Source: Myxococcaceae bacterium
GTDB taxonomy: Bacteria; Myxococcota_A; Polyangia; Polyangiales; Ga0077539
DNA: 64,000 bases
Direction: 5' to 3'
Assembly: GCA_004297725.1 (NCBI GenBank)
Contig: SCUS01000092.1
Coordinates: 124,001 to 188,000 of the forward strand
The notes under the pieces were generated by a model. That model worked only from the letters and a program-made list of their open reading frames with translations, did no database searches and was not told where the DNA came from. A program made the translations under genes and the position numbers. Position 1 is the first letter of the stretch. Each line of letters opens with the position of its first letter. Shown one piece after another: positions 55,206-64,000 of the stretch.

Positions 55206-56231
55206 ATGATGCAGATTCCAGGTAGCAACGGGCTTGGTCCTGTCCACGCGGCAGGGGGCTATCCCCCGGGTGGCGGCTATGGCGCTCCTCCCGGTGGCGG
55301 TGGCTTCGGCGCTCCCCCGGGCGGCGCCTTCGGCGCCCCTCCGGGCGGTGGCTTCGGCCCTCCTCCGGGCGGCGGCTTCGGCCCTCCTCCGGGCGGCGGC
55401 TTCGGTCCTCCTCCGGGCGGCGGCGGCTTCGGCCCTCCCCCGGGCGGCGGTTATCCCCCGGCCGGCGGCGGAATGATGATGGGCGGCGGCGGAATGATGA
55501 TGGGCGGCGGCGGCCGGGTGAACTACTCCGGCGGCGGCGGATCGCTCTTCTCCGTCTACCTGATCGGGATCTTCCTTCCGGTGCTCGGGGTCGAGCTGGT
55601 GCTCGGCGGCTCCGCGGCCGCGGTCATCGCCGCGACGCGCGACAGCGCGACCAACCAGCCGTCTGCCGCGGGCGGCGTCCTCGGCGGGCTGCTCCTGCTG
55701 TTGATGTACGTGGGCATCTTCTTCGTCGCCGTCGCCGGGGCGAACAAGCTGCTCAAGTACTACTGGGACAACATCACGATCGAGGGGAAGCGCTGCGCCT
55801 ATCACGGCACGGCCGGCGGCCTCATCAGCACCATGATCGTCCCGCTGCTCATCACCATGTGCACCATGGGCATCTACACGCCCTGGTACATCTGCAAGAT
55901 GAAGAGCTGGATCTACTCGCAGGTCGACGTCAGCGGCGAGCGCCTCGCCTACAACGGCGACGGCGGATCGCTCCTCGGCATCTGGCTGCTGGGCTCGATC
56001 CTCACCAGCCTCACCTTCGGGATCTACTTCCCCTGGTATCACAACAACCTGCTCGAATATGAGTGGAACAACACCTCCATCTCGGGCCGCGGCTTCCGCT
56101 TCCAGAAGGACCCCGGCGGGTTCTTCGGCATGTGGCTGCTCAACACCCTGCTGATGGTCTGCACCTGCTTCATCTACACGCCGTGGGCGATCTCCAATCA
56201 GTGGGAGTGGGAAGCCAAGCACATCGGCTGA
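55206..56231 (+). CDS. DUF898 membrane protein with Gly/Pro-rich repeats
   Basis: A protein of about 341 residues. Either of two adjacent ATGs (55206, 55209) may start it; GGAGG lies about 10 bases upstream. Residues 15-110 are a Gly/Pro/Phe repeat, mainly GGGFGPPP, encoded by a near-perfect 21-base DNA repeat. Then comes a membrane domain of the DUF898/YjgN type with three related blocks (CAYHGTAGGLI, LAYNGDGGSLLGIWLLGSI, FRFQKDPGGFFGMWLLNTL), each followed by an aromatic-rich helix (IYTPWYICKM, IYFPWYHNNLLEYEWN). Function of the family is unknown. The repeat may form a flexible or phase-separating tail. Confidence 0.82.
   Translation: MMQIPGSNGLGPVHAAGGYPPGGGYGAPPGGGGFGAPPGGAFGAPPGGGFGPPPGGGFGPPPGGGFGPPPGGGGFGPPPGGGYPPAGGGMMMGGGGMMMGGGGRVNYSGGGGSLFSVYLIGIFLPVLGVELVLGGSAAAVIAATRDSATNQPSAAGGVLGGLLLLLMYVGIFFVAVAGANKLLKYYWDNITIEGKRCAYHGTAGGLISTMIVPLLITMCTMGIYTPWYICKMKSWIYSQVDVSGERLAYNGDGGSLLGIWLLGSILTSLTFGIYFPWYHNNLLEYEWNNTSISGRGFRFQKDPGGFFGMWLLNTLLMVCTCFIYTPWAISNQWEWEAKHIG
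55300..55450. repeat. 21-base-type tandem repeat in the DUF898 gene
   Basis: Seven or so imperfect copies of GGCGGCTTCGGCCCTCCTCC-type units encoding GGGFGPPP and GGFGAPP. The copies at 55348-55430 are nearly identical in DNA, suggesting recent expansion. Confidence 0.75.
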
Positions 56232-56252
56232 TGTGCTCGTAGAGTCCCTCCG

Positions 56253-56624
56253 ATGGCGCCCTGGCCGGTCATCCGCGAACGCCTCGGCCCCATCGTCCCT
56301 CCCGCCCTCATCTGCTCCGCCCTCGCCCTCGTCCCCTTCAGCACCTGCCTGGTGAAGATCACCACGGGCCGCCCCTGCCCCGCGTGCGGCATGACCCGCG
56401 CGTCGCTTCGGCTGCTCCACGGTGACCTCCACGGCAGCCTCTCGCTGCACCCGCTCGCCCTGCCCTCCGCCCTCGCGCTGGCCCTCGCGATCTCCCTCGC
56501 GCTCACCCTCCGCCCGCAGCACCCGCTCTGGGAGCGCTTCGTCCGCGCCTCGCTCGCCGTCTTCGGCGTCGCGTTCATGGCCGTGTGGGCCGCGCGCATG
56601 ATGGGCTTGCTGCCGGGGGTGTAG
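56253..56624 (+). CDS. DUF2752 small membrane protein
   Basis: A 123-residue protein with three hydrophobic helices. The motif RPCPACGMTRASLRLLHGD is diagnostic of DUF2752. Its function is unknown; members often sit near membrane-envelope genes. A TAGAGT hexamer lies 7 bases before the ATG (56240-56245), the same hexamer found before the gene at 56669, so it may have its own near-leaderless promoter. Confidence 0.85.
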   Translation: MAPWPVIRERLGPIVPPALICSALALVPFSTCLVKITTGRPCPACGMTRASLRLLHGDLHGSLSLHPLALPSALALALAISLALTLRPQHPLWERFVRASLAVFGVAFMAVWAARMMGLLPGV

Positions 56625-56668
56625 CGGTTGTGCTACCCGCGGCGTAGCGACTAGAGTCCGCCGCCCCC

Positions 56669-57619
56669 GTGGAACAGCCCTCTCCCGCTCACCCCCGCTG
56701 GCGCTTCGCGGCGCTGCTGGTCCCGCTGGTCGCCCTGGTCGAGCTCGCCTCGCAGGCCGTCATCCAGGCCCGCGTGCCGAAGGAGTCCCACTGGCGCGCC
56801 GCGGCCGCGTACCTCCGCAGCGCCCGCCACCCCGGCGACCTCGTGACCTCCGCCCCGCTCTGGACCGATCCGCTCGCGCGACAGTACTTCGCCGACATGA
56901 TCCCGCTGGCGGACGCGGCCCGCCCTGACGCGACCCGCTACCGCCGCGCGCTGGTCGCCACCCTCCGCGGCCGGGAGAACCCCGACCTCCGCGGGTGGCG
57001 CGAGACCGCCCACCGGGACTTCGGCCCCATCACCGTGCGCACCCTGGTGAACCCCGCTCCCGCGACGGTGCGCTACGACCTCATCGAGCACCTTCACCCG
57101 CCCGACGCGGAGGCCTTCCGCCTCGTCGGCGACGCCCCCACGCCGTGCGACTGGCGCACCGGAAACTTCGTCGCGGGCGGCGGCCTCGGCCAGGGAGCCC
57201 TCCCCGGCGCCGACCGCTTCTTCTGCTCCCCCGAAGGCTGGAACTACGTCGGCGCCACCATCATCGAAGACATGGAGCACCGCGGTCGGCGCTGCATCTG
57301 GTCGCACCCGATCCAAGGCGGGGCGATGGTCACCCGCTTCCGCGACGTGCCGATGGGGACGGTCTTCCACGGCCACCACGGCATCGCCTACGAGGCCGAG
57401 CGAGGCGACGACCTCGGCAACCAGGGCGGGCCCGTCGAGCTCCGGGTGCTGGTCGACGGCACCGAGGCGGGCCGCTCGATCCACCGCGACGGCGAAGGGT
57501 GGAAGGGCTTCGAGATCGACACCCGAGCGTGGGCCAACACCACGCGACAGCTCACCATCGAGGTGCGCGCCGAGGCGCCCGGGATGCGCCACTACTGCTA
57601 CGAGGGGGACGTCCGATGA
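56669..57619 (+). CDS. Membrane-anchored exported protein paired with a glycosyltransferase
   Basis: A 316-residue protein starting at GTG 56669, with one N-terminal membrane helix (FAALLVPLVALVELASQAV) and a large periplasmic part. The part after residue 165 contains CDWRTGNF, RFFCSPEGWNYVGATII, RRCIWSHPI and a C-terminal beta-rich region that looks like a carbohydrate-binding or jelly-roll fold. No family can be named. Its stop overlaps the start of the GT39-type gene (ATGA), so it probably acts with that transferase. TAGAGT lies 11 bases before the start. Confidence 0.65.
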   Translation: MEQPSPAHPRWRFAALLVPLVALVELASQAVIQARVPKESHWRAAAAYLRSARHPGDLVTSAPLWTDPLARQYFADMIPLADAARPDATRYRRALVATLRGRENPDLRGWRETAHRDFGPITVRTLVNPAPATVRYDLIEHLHPPDAEAFRLVGDAPTPCDWRTGNFVAGGGLGQGALPGADRFFCSPEGWNYVGATIIEDMEHRGRRCIWSHPIQGGAMVTRFRDVPMGTVFHGHHGIAYEAERGDDLGNQGGPVELRVLVDGTEAGRSIHRDGEGWKGFEIDTRAWANTTRQLTIEVRAEAPGMRHYCYEGDVR

Positions 57620-59337
57620 CGCGGCTCCAACGGGTCGCCACGGCGCTCAAGCCGCACGCCATCGGCGCGGCGCTCGCCATCGTCTACATGGTGGTGCTCA
57701 TCCGCACCGCCCCGACGCTGGGCTACGCGCGCGACGAGGGCTTCTACTTCCACGCCTCGACGGACTACGCGCGCTGGTTCGACCTGCTGCTGCACGACCG
57801 GCGCGCGGCGCTCACCCGCGCGGCCGTCGACGCGGCCTGGGCGACCAACCACGAGCACCCGGCGCTGATGAAGTCCCTCTTCGGGCTCTCATGGCTCTTC
57901 CTCCATGAGAAGTGGCGCTGGATCGCCTCCGAAGGCCTGAGCTTCCGCCTCCCCGGGATGATCATGGGGGCGCTCGGCCTCTGGGTGACCTTCCTCTTCG
58001 GGCACCGCGCGCACTCGACCCGCGTCGGCCTCGTGGCGGCGGTGTCGCTCGCCTTCATGCCCCGCATCTTCTACCACGCGCACCTCGACTGCTTCGACGT
58101 GCCCGTCATGACCATGTGGGTCGTCGTGCTCTACGCCTACTGGCGCTCGCTCGCCGGGGGCTTCGGCTGGGCCATCGCCACGGGCCTCGCCTGGGGACTC
58201 GCGCTCGAGACCAAGCACAACGCGTGGTTCGTCCCCTTCCTGGTGGTGACGCACTTCGTGCTCACCCGCGCGGGCGACCTCCGGCGCGACGCCTCGCGCG
58301 GCAACTTCCCGGTGCCCCTCGCGCTCATCGCGATGGCCGTGCTCGGCCCGCTCGTCTTCGTCGCGCTCTGGCCGTGGATGTGGTTCGACACCCTGTCCAC
58401 GCCGACGCACGCGCCCGGACGCTTCCAGGAGTACGCGGGGTTCCACCTCAACCACGCGTACTACAACATGGAGTGGCTGGGATATAACTGGTTCCACCCG
58501 CCGTTTCCGAGGCTCTACTCGTGGGGGATGGTGCTGTTCACGGTGCCGGGCATCACCCTGCTGCTCTTCGTGATCGGCCTCGCGCTCATGGTCCCCTCGA
58601 TGGTGCGCGAGTCCACCGGGCTCCTCGAGTGGATCCCCATCAAGCGCCTCCGCGCCTGGGCCCAGGGGCACAAGAGCGACGACCCGCGCGGCACCTGGGT
58701 GCTGATCTTCCTGGGCTTCATGGTGCCGATGGCCCCGTGGCTCTCCCGCAACACCCCGATCTTCGGCGGAACCAAGCACTGGTTTCCCGCGTACCCCTTC
58801 CTCGCCCTCCTCGCGGGCGTCGGCTTCGCCCGCGTCGCCGCCCTCCTCGAAGAACTCCTCCGCGACCGGGTGCGCCGCGAGGGCGTCGTCACCGCGGCGC
58901 TGGGCCTCCTCGTGGTGCTGCCCCCCATCGCGCAGAGCGCCCACTCGCACCCCTTCGGGTTGAGCAACTACACCCCCATCGCGGGCGGCGCGCCGGGCGC
59001 CGCGGACCTCGGGCTCAACCGACAGTTCTGGGGCTTCACCACCGGCTCGGCGGTGCCCTGGTTCAACGAGCACGCGCCGCCCAACGCAGGCGTGTACATC
59101 CACGACACCACCTTCGAGTCGTGGAACATGCTCCAGCGCGACGGCCGCCTCCGCCCTGACATCCGCCCCGTGTGGCAGGTCGGCGAAGGGCACTTCGCCA
59201 TCGTGCACCACGAGCTGCACATGAACGAGGTCGACTACCAGATCTGGACCGCCTACCAGTCCCCGGCCACGGCCCACGTCGTGACCTACGACGGCGTGCC
59301 CATCGTCTCGGTCTATCGCAACCCGCGCTCCCGCTAA
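57616..59337 (+). CDS. GT39/ArnT-type membrane glycosyltransferase
   Basis: A 573-residue polytopic protein. The first periplasmic loop has ARDEGFYFHAS with the acidic pair characteristic of GT39 and ArnT enzymes, followed by NHEHPALMKSLFGLSW. About eleven membrane helices and a soluble periplasmic C-terminus (IHDTTFESWNMLQRDGRL) follow. It should move a sugar from a polyprenyl-phosphate donor to an acceptor outside the membrane. Coupled by 4 bases to the preceding membrane-anchored protein. Confidence 0.82.
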   Translation: MTRLQRVATALKPHAIGAALAIVYMVVLIRTAPTLGYARDEGFYFHASTDYARWFDLLLHDRRAALTRAAVDAAWATNHEHPALMKSLFGLSWLFLHEKWRWIASEGLSFRLPGMIMGALGLWVTFLFGHRAHSTRVGLVAAVSLAFMPRIFYHAHLDCFDVPVMTMWVVVLYAYWRSLAGGFGWAIATGLAWGLALETKHNAWFVPFLVVTHFVLTRAGDLRRDASRGNFPVPLALIAMAVLGPLVFVALWPWMWFDTLSTPTHAPGRFQEYAGFHLNHAYYNMEWLGYNWFHPPFPRLYSWGMVLFTVPGITLLLFVIGLALMVPSMVRESTGLLEWIPIKRLRAWAQGHKSDDPRGTWVLIFLGFMVPMAPWLSRNTPIFGGTKHWFPAYPFLALLAGVGFARVAALLEELLRDRVRREGVVTAALGLLVVLPPIAQSAHSHPFGLSNYTPIAGGAPGAADLGLNRQFWGFTTGSAVPWFNEHAPPNAGVYIHDTTFESWNMLQRDGRLRPDIRPVWQVGEGHFAIVHHELHMNEVDYQIWTAYQSPATAHVVTYDGVPIVSVYRNPRSR

Positions 59338-59363
59338 AGGGGTGTGAGATACTGCGCGCGCCA

Positions 59364-61076
<1,713 letters not shown>

Positions 61077-61089
61077 CCCCCTGATCAGT

Positions 61090-61114
61090 GGGGGCTCTCG
61101 ACGTGACAGCCCCC
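61090..61114 (+). terminator. Hairpin after the kinase gene
   Basis: GGGGGCT (61090-61096) pairs with AGCCCCC (61108-61114) across an 11-base loop, 14 bases after the kinase stop. A plausible terminator without a T tract. Confidence 0.5.
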
Positions 61115-61275
61115 GGTCGGTCCGGTAGGTTCCGCGCGCTCGCACGGTCAGGTTTCTAACGCGCGACCTGCCACCACTGCGAAGGGCCTGCATTCCAGCA
61201 CGCTCGTGTATGGCATCGGCCTTGCTGCCCTGTGGTGGTGCAATTCTCTCCGTTCACGTTGGGAGGTTCGACACG

Positions 61276-64000
61276 ATGTCTGATGAACAGGAAAATCCGG
61301 GCGCTCGCAGGGGGATGATCCCTGCACGCCGATTCTGGCGGAGCAGGGCGCTCGGCGCGCTGCTGCTCGGCGGTCTCGCGGTCGGCAACGCCGACTGCGC
61401 CCAGGAGCGCGATCCGATCGATCGCACCCGCCCGGCGAGGGTCAGCAAGACCTTCTTCGTGGGCGAGAACATCCAGGACGCCCGGGATAATCCCGAGTTC
61501 TACATCAACAACTTCGTCGTCGACGCCCCGGCGTCGCAGTCGCTGCTGCCGGTCGGCACCTACGACGACGTCGACCGCATCCGGTGGGAGATCCAGGAAG
61601 ACGTGCTCCTCGCCCGCAAGGCGTACGAGTACGTGACCGGCTCCGACGGCCGCGGCGTCCGCGGCCCGACGGAGACCGGCATCATCGTGGCGGCCTACCG
61701 CATCGAGAGCCACTTCGACGTGCGCCGCGCGTACAACCCGACCACCGGCGAGGAGATCAACGTCGTCGAGGAGAACGTCGTCGATCGGCCCTGGTACGAG
61801 CGCGAGTTCATGCGCGTCGACTGGTCGAACAACATGGTCGACAACCCCGACTGGTCGGGCCTGTTCTACGGCTCGCTCTTCGGGTCGATCTCGTTCCAGC
61901 CGGTGCGCTACTACGAGCAGAACCCCGCGTCGCCCAACGCGCCGAACTTCTGCGAGATGGAGCCCGGCATGGTGCGCGACACCACCACCGGGCAGTGCGT
62001 CCGCGCCTCCAACCCCCGTAACCACGAGGGCGGCTACTTCGACGTCAGCTCCAAGTGGCTGGTCAACCCGGAGTCGAGCGACGCCTTCGGCGGCACCCTC
62101 CCGACCTGCCTCATCATCAACTTCTTCACCGGCAGCGAGGTCTACGACTGCAACCCGCAGGAGGCGACCATCCGCACCTCCTTCCGGCGCGTCGTCGACC
62201 GCGACTTCCAGCCGCTGGAGCTGACCCGTCAGCCCTACGACCTCGTCGGCGGCCCGCGCGCGACCCGCAACGGCTTCGACCCCAACTACGGCACCCTCGA
62301 CCGCAACTTCCACCGCTACCAGATGCTCCACAACATCTGGATGCAGTCGCACCTCGACCGGCAGTACACCTGCTCGACGGTCGACGCGAACCAGGACGGC
62401 ATCGTCGACGGCAACCTCGACGCGAACTCCAACGGCACCGCCGACGCGTGCGAGGCCGCCAACCGGCCGGGCTCGCAGTGCGACACCGTCATGGGCCGCT
62501 GCACGATCCCGTACCGCGACCGTGAGGTCCGCCCGATCGCCTACTACACGAACCCCGAGATGCCCGCGGAGTTCCAGGACCACGTCCAGATCGAGGGCGC
62601 TGACGGCACGCTGACGTACCGCCTGCCCACGGCCGACGAGGCCCGCAACCGCGCCGCCTCCGGCGCGGGCGCGACCTTCGTCACCGGCGCGACCGAGGAG
62701 ATCATCAACACCTGGGACATCGCCATCCGCCGCGCGGTCGCCAGCGCCCGCGAGGTCGAGTGCCGCAAGCTCGGGCCGAGCGCCCCCGGCGGCATCGGCG
62801 GCGACCGCGACACCTGCCACAACCGGTACTTCAACACCGAGCTGGTCTCGCAGCACCTCGGCGCCTTCCTCGGCGACGACCCCAAGGTCGCCCCGATGGG
62901 CTCTCCCGCCGCCCCGCGCGGCGTGGTCCTCTGCCACAACCCCGTGCGCGCGGATGACAGCACCGCCTGCCGCGAGCCCGGCTACCGGGTCCGCCTCGGC
63001 GACGTGCGCTACAACCACGTGAGCTACTGGCCGGGCAACTCCCGCGCGCCCTTCGGCGGCATCGCCCACTGGGGCTACGACCCGCTCACCGGCGAGGTCA
63101 TCTCCAACGGCGGGTTCAACATGGGTCGCTCGGTCGAAGCCGCCGCTGGTCAGCAGCGCGACTACATCCGGATGATCATGCACTACCTCGACCCGGCGCT
63201 CGATGACCTCACCGTCGAGGCGTACACGAGCAACTCGGCGGCGCAGAGCCTGGCGCAGTACATCCGCAACCCCGCGGCCGCCACCATCGGCAGCGGCTCC
63301 GACCGCACCAACCTCGAGCGCATCAACGAGCGCGCGCTGAGCGACGACGCCACGCACGCGGCCGCCGCCCTCAACAACGTCGGGGCCGAGACCACCGACT
63401 TCGAGACGGCCGCCATCCGTCAGTTCAACCAGCAGACGGACACCACGCCGGTGAACAACGGCGTGTCGCAGACCGCGGTGGCGTTCCAGCAGCAGGCCGC
63501 CCTGCTGCGTGGCACCCGCTACGAGACCGACATGATGGACCAGCAGTGGCTGCGCGCCGCGGGCATCAACCCCCAGGCCGCCCTCAGCTCGCTGGACAGC
63601 AACTCCCTCAACCAGGCCTCGCCCCTTCGCCGGATGGATCCGGAGTGGGCGACGGACATGCGCAGCCGCCTGATGGCTCGCCTCGAGAACCGCGGCTTCT
63701 GCTTCCAGGACGCCGGCGCGCCGGCCCTCGTCGGCTCGACCGACATCCAGGGCGTCGCCCGCTGGTTCGCGCAGCGCTACCGCAACCTGACCAAGGAAGC
63801 CCGCGCCGCCCGCATCATGCAGGACCTCCGCATCGACGCCTACAAGGGCATCGCGCTGCACGAGGTCGGGCACAGCATCGGGCTCTACCACCTGCCCGTG
63901 TCGAGCTACGACTCGATGAACTACAACCCGCAGTACTGGCAGCTTCGTACGCGCAACGGCACCGCCACCGCGAGCTGCCGCGCGACGACCTGCAACCAGA
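61276..64000 (+). CDS. Secreted metzincin-type zinc metalloprotease, 3' end missing
   Basis: 908 codons are visible and the frame is open to the window edge. ATG 61276 has GGGAGG about 10 bases upstream. A basic N-terminus (IPARRFWRSR) and a hydrophobic stretch (ALGALLLGGLAVG) followed by Cys in NADC suggest export, perhaps as a lipoprotein, though the lipobox is poor. The zinc-binding motif is HEVGHSIGLYH (H862, E863, H866, H872), followed by DSMNYN, a likely Met-turn: a metzincin arrangement. Before it come about 800 residues of unknown fold, including a calcium-like loop (DANQDGIVDGNLDANSNG). Probably degrades external proteins. The leader region 61115-61275 holds no feature I could define. 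Confidence 0.82.
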   Translation, partial: MSDEQENPGARRGMIPARRFWRSRALGALLLGGLAVGNADCAQERDPIDRTRPARVSKTFFVGENIQDARDNPEFYINNFVVDAPASQSLLPVGTYDDVDRIRWEIQEDVLLARKAYEYVTGSDGRGVRGPTETGIIVAAYRIESHFDVRRAYNPTTGEEINVVEENVVDRPWYEREFMRVDWSNNMVDNPDWSGLFYGSLFGSISFQPVRYYEQNPASPNAPNFCEMEPGMVRDTTTGQCVRASNPRNHEGGYFDVSSKWLVNPESSDAFGGTLPTCLIINFFTGSEVYDCNPQEATIRTSFRRVVDRDFQPLELTRQPYDLVGGPRATRNGFDPNYGTLDRNFHRYQMLHNIWMQSHLDRQYTCSTVDANQDGIVDGNLDANSNGTADACEAANRPGSQCDTVMGRCTIPYRDREVRPIAYYTNPEMPAEFQDHVQIEGADGTLTYRLPTADEARNRAASGAGATFVTGATEEIINTWDIAIRRAVASAREVECRKLGPSAPGGIGGDRDTCHNRYFNTELVSQHLGAFLGDDPKVAPMGSPAAPRGVVLCHNPVRADDSTACREPGYRVRLGDVRYNHVSYWPGNSRAPFGGIAHWGYDPLTGEVISNGGFNMGRSVEAAAGQQRDYIRMIMHYLDPALDDLTVEAYTSNSAAQSLAQYIRNPAAATIGSGSDRTNLERINERALSDDATHAAAALNNVGAETTDFETAAIRQFNQQTDTTPVNNGVSQTAVAFQQQAALLRGTRYETDMMDQQWLRAAGINPQAALSSLDSNSLNQASPLRRMDPEWATDMRSRLMARLENRGFCFQDAGAPALVGSTDIQGVARWFAQRYRNLTKEARAARIMQDLRIDAYKGIALHEVGHSIGLYHLPVSSYDSMNYNPQYWQLRTRNGTATASCRATTCNQ

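Overview
This is a 64-kb stretch of a very GC-rich chromosome, probably from a myxobacterium (Myxococcota, likely Polyangiales). The evidence is a cysteine-rich surface protein ending in a MYXO-CTERM sorting signal, many lipoproteins whose lipobox is followed by Asp/Ser/Ala/Pro-rich tethers, a Ser/Thr kinase and a pseudokinase, a caspase-like protease, an OmpA protein with calcium-binding repeats, and a split complex I operon. The window is densely coding. The largest gene-free gaps are 6426-6707, 44411-44633, 29511-29725, 37061-37262, 61077-61275 and 55034-55205, all under 300 bases. I saw no rRNA, tRNA, CRISPR array, insertion sequence or prophage. Genes at both ends run off the window (a LodA-like oxidase at the left, a metzincin-type protease at the right).

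Layout. 1-3762: a LodA-like quinone-cofactor oxidase translationally coupled to two proteins whose cysteines resemble the UbiV/UbiU iron-sulfur pair. 3710-8219: a phospholipase C-like lipoprotein, a FecR-domain protein and a caspase-like protease. 8224-13121: a pseudokinase/polytopic membrane fusion, a PHP-domain lipoprotein and a degenerate histidine-kinase-like protein. 13189-17612: two GT-C type membrane glycosyltransferases and a cyclopropane-synthase-like methyltransferase. 17662-24841: small exported proteins, a RavA-like MoxR ATPase coupled to an 1109-residue partner, and an Rpn-family nuclease. 24922-29510: an OmpA/TSP3 protein coupled to the MYXO-CTERM protein. 29726-35442: eutC-eutL-permease without eutB, facing a two-component system whose NtrC-like regulator lacks GAFTGA. 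35511-38054: unknown and HEAT-like proteins and an outer-membrane protein. 38099-44410: nuoA-B-C-D-G-H-I with a recognisable promoter. 44634-53302: a cysteine-rich lipoprotein, accC with a degenerate ATPase, a large lipase-like lipoprotein and a beta-barrel protein. 53368-61076: a TPR protein, TetR, DUF898 and DUF2752 proteins, a GT39 pair and a Ser/Thr kinase. 61276-64000: the partial metalloprotease.

Two things stand out. First, a dispersed bipartite DNA motif, TTAC-N8-GTA(A/T), occurs six times, always inside genes, in all three codon phases and at the cost of AT-rich codons. This suggests a chromosome-wide protein-binding or modification site. Second, the coupled oxidase/UbiV-like/UbiU-like operon suggests an alternative maturation route for a tryptophylquinone enzyme. 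Other themes are 4-base ATGA/GTGA overlaps linking co-transcribed genes, four convergent pairs whose coding ends overlap, and many genes with a TA-rich hexamer only 7-15 bases before the start codon, suggesting very short or absent leaders.
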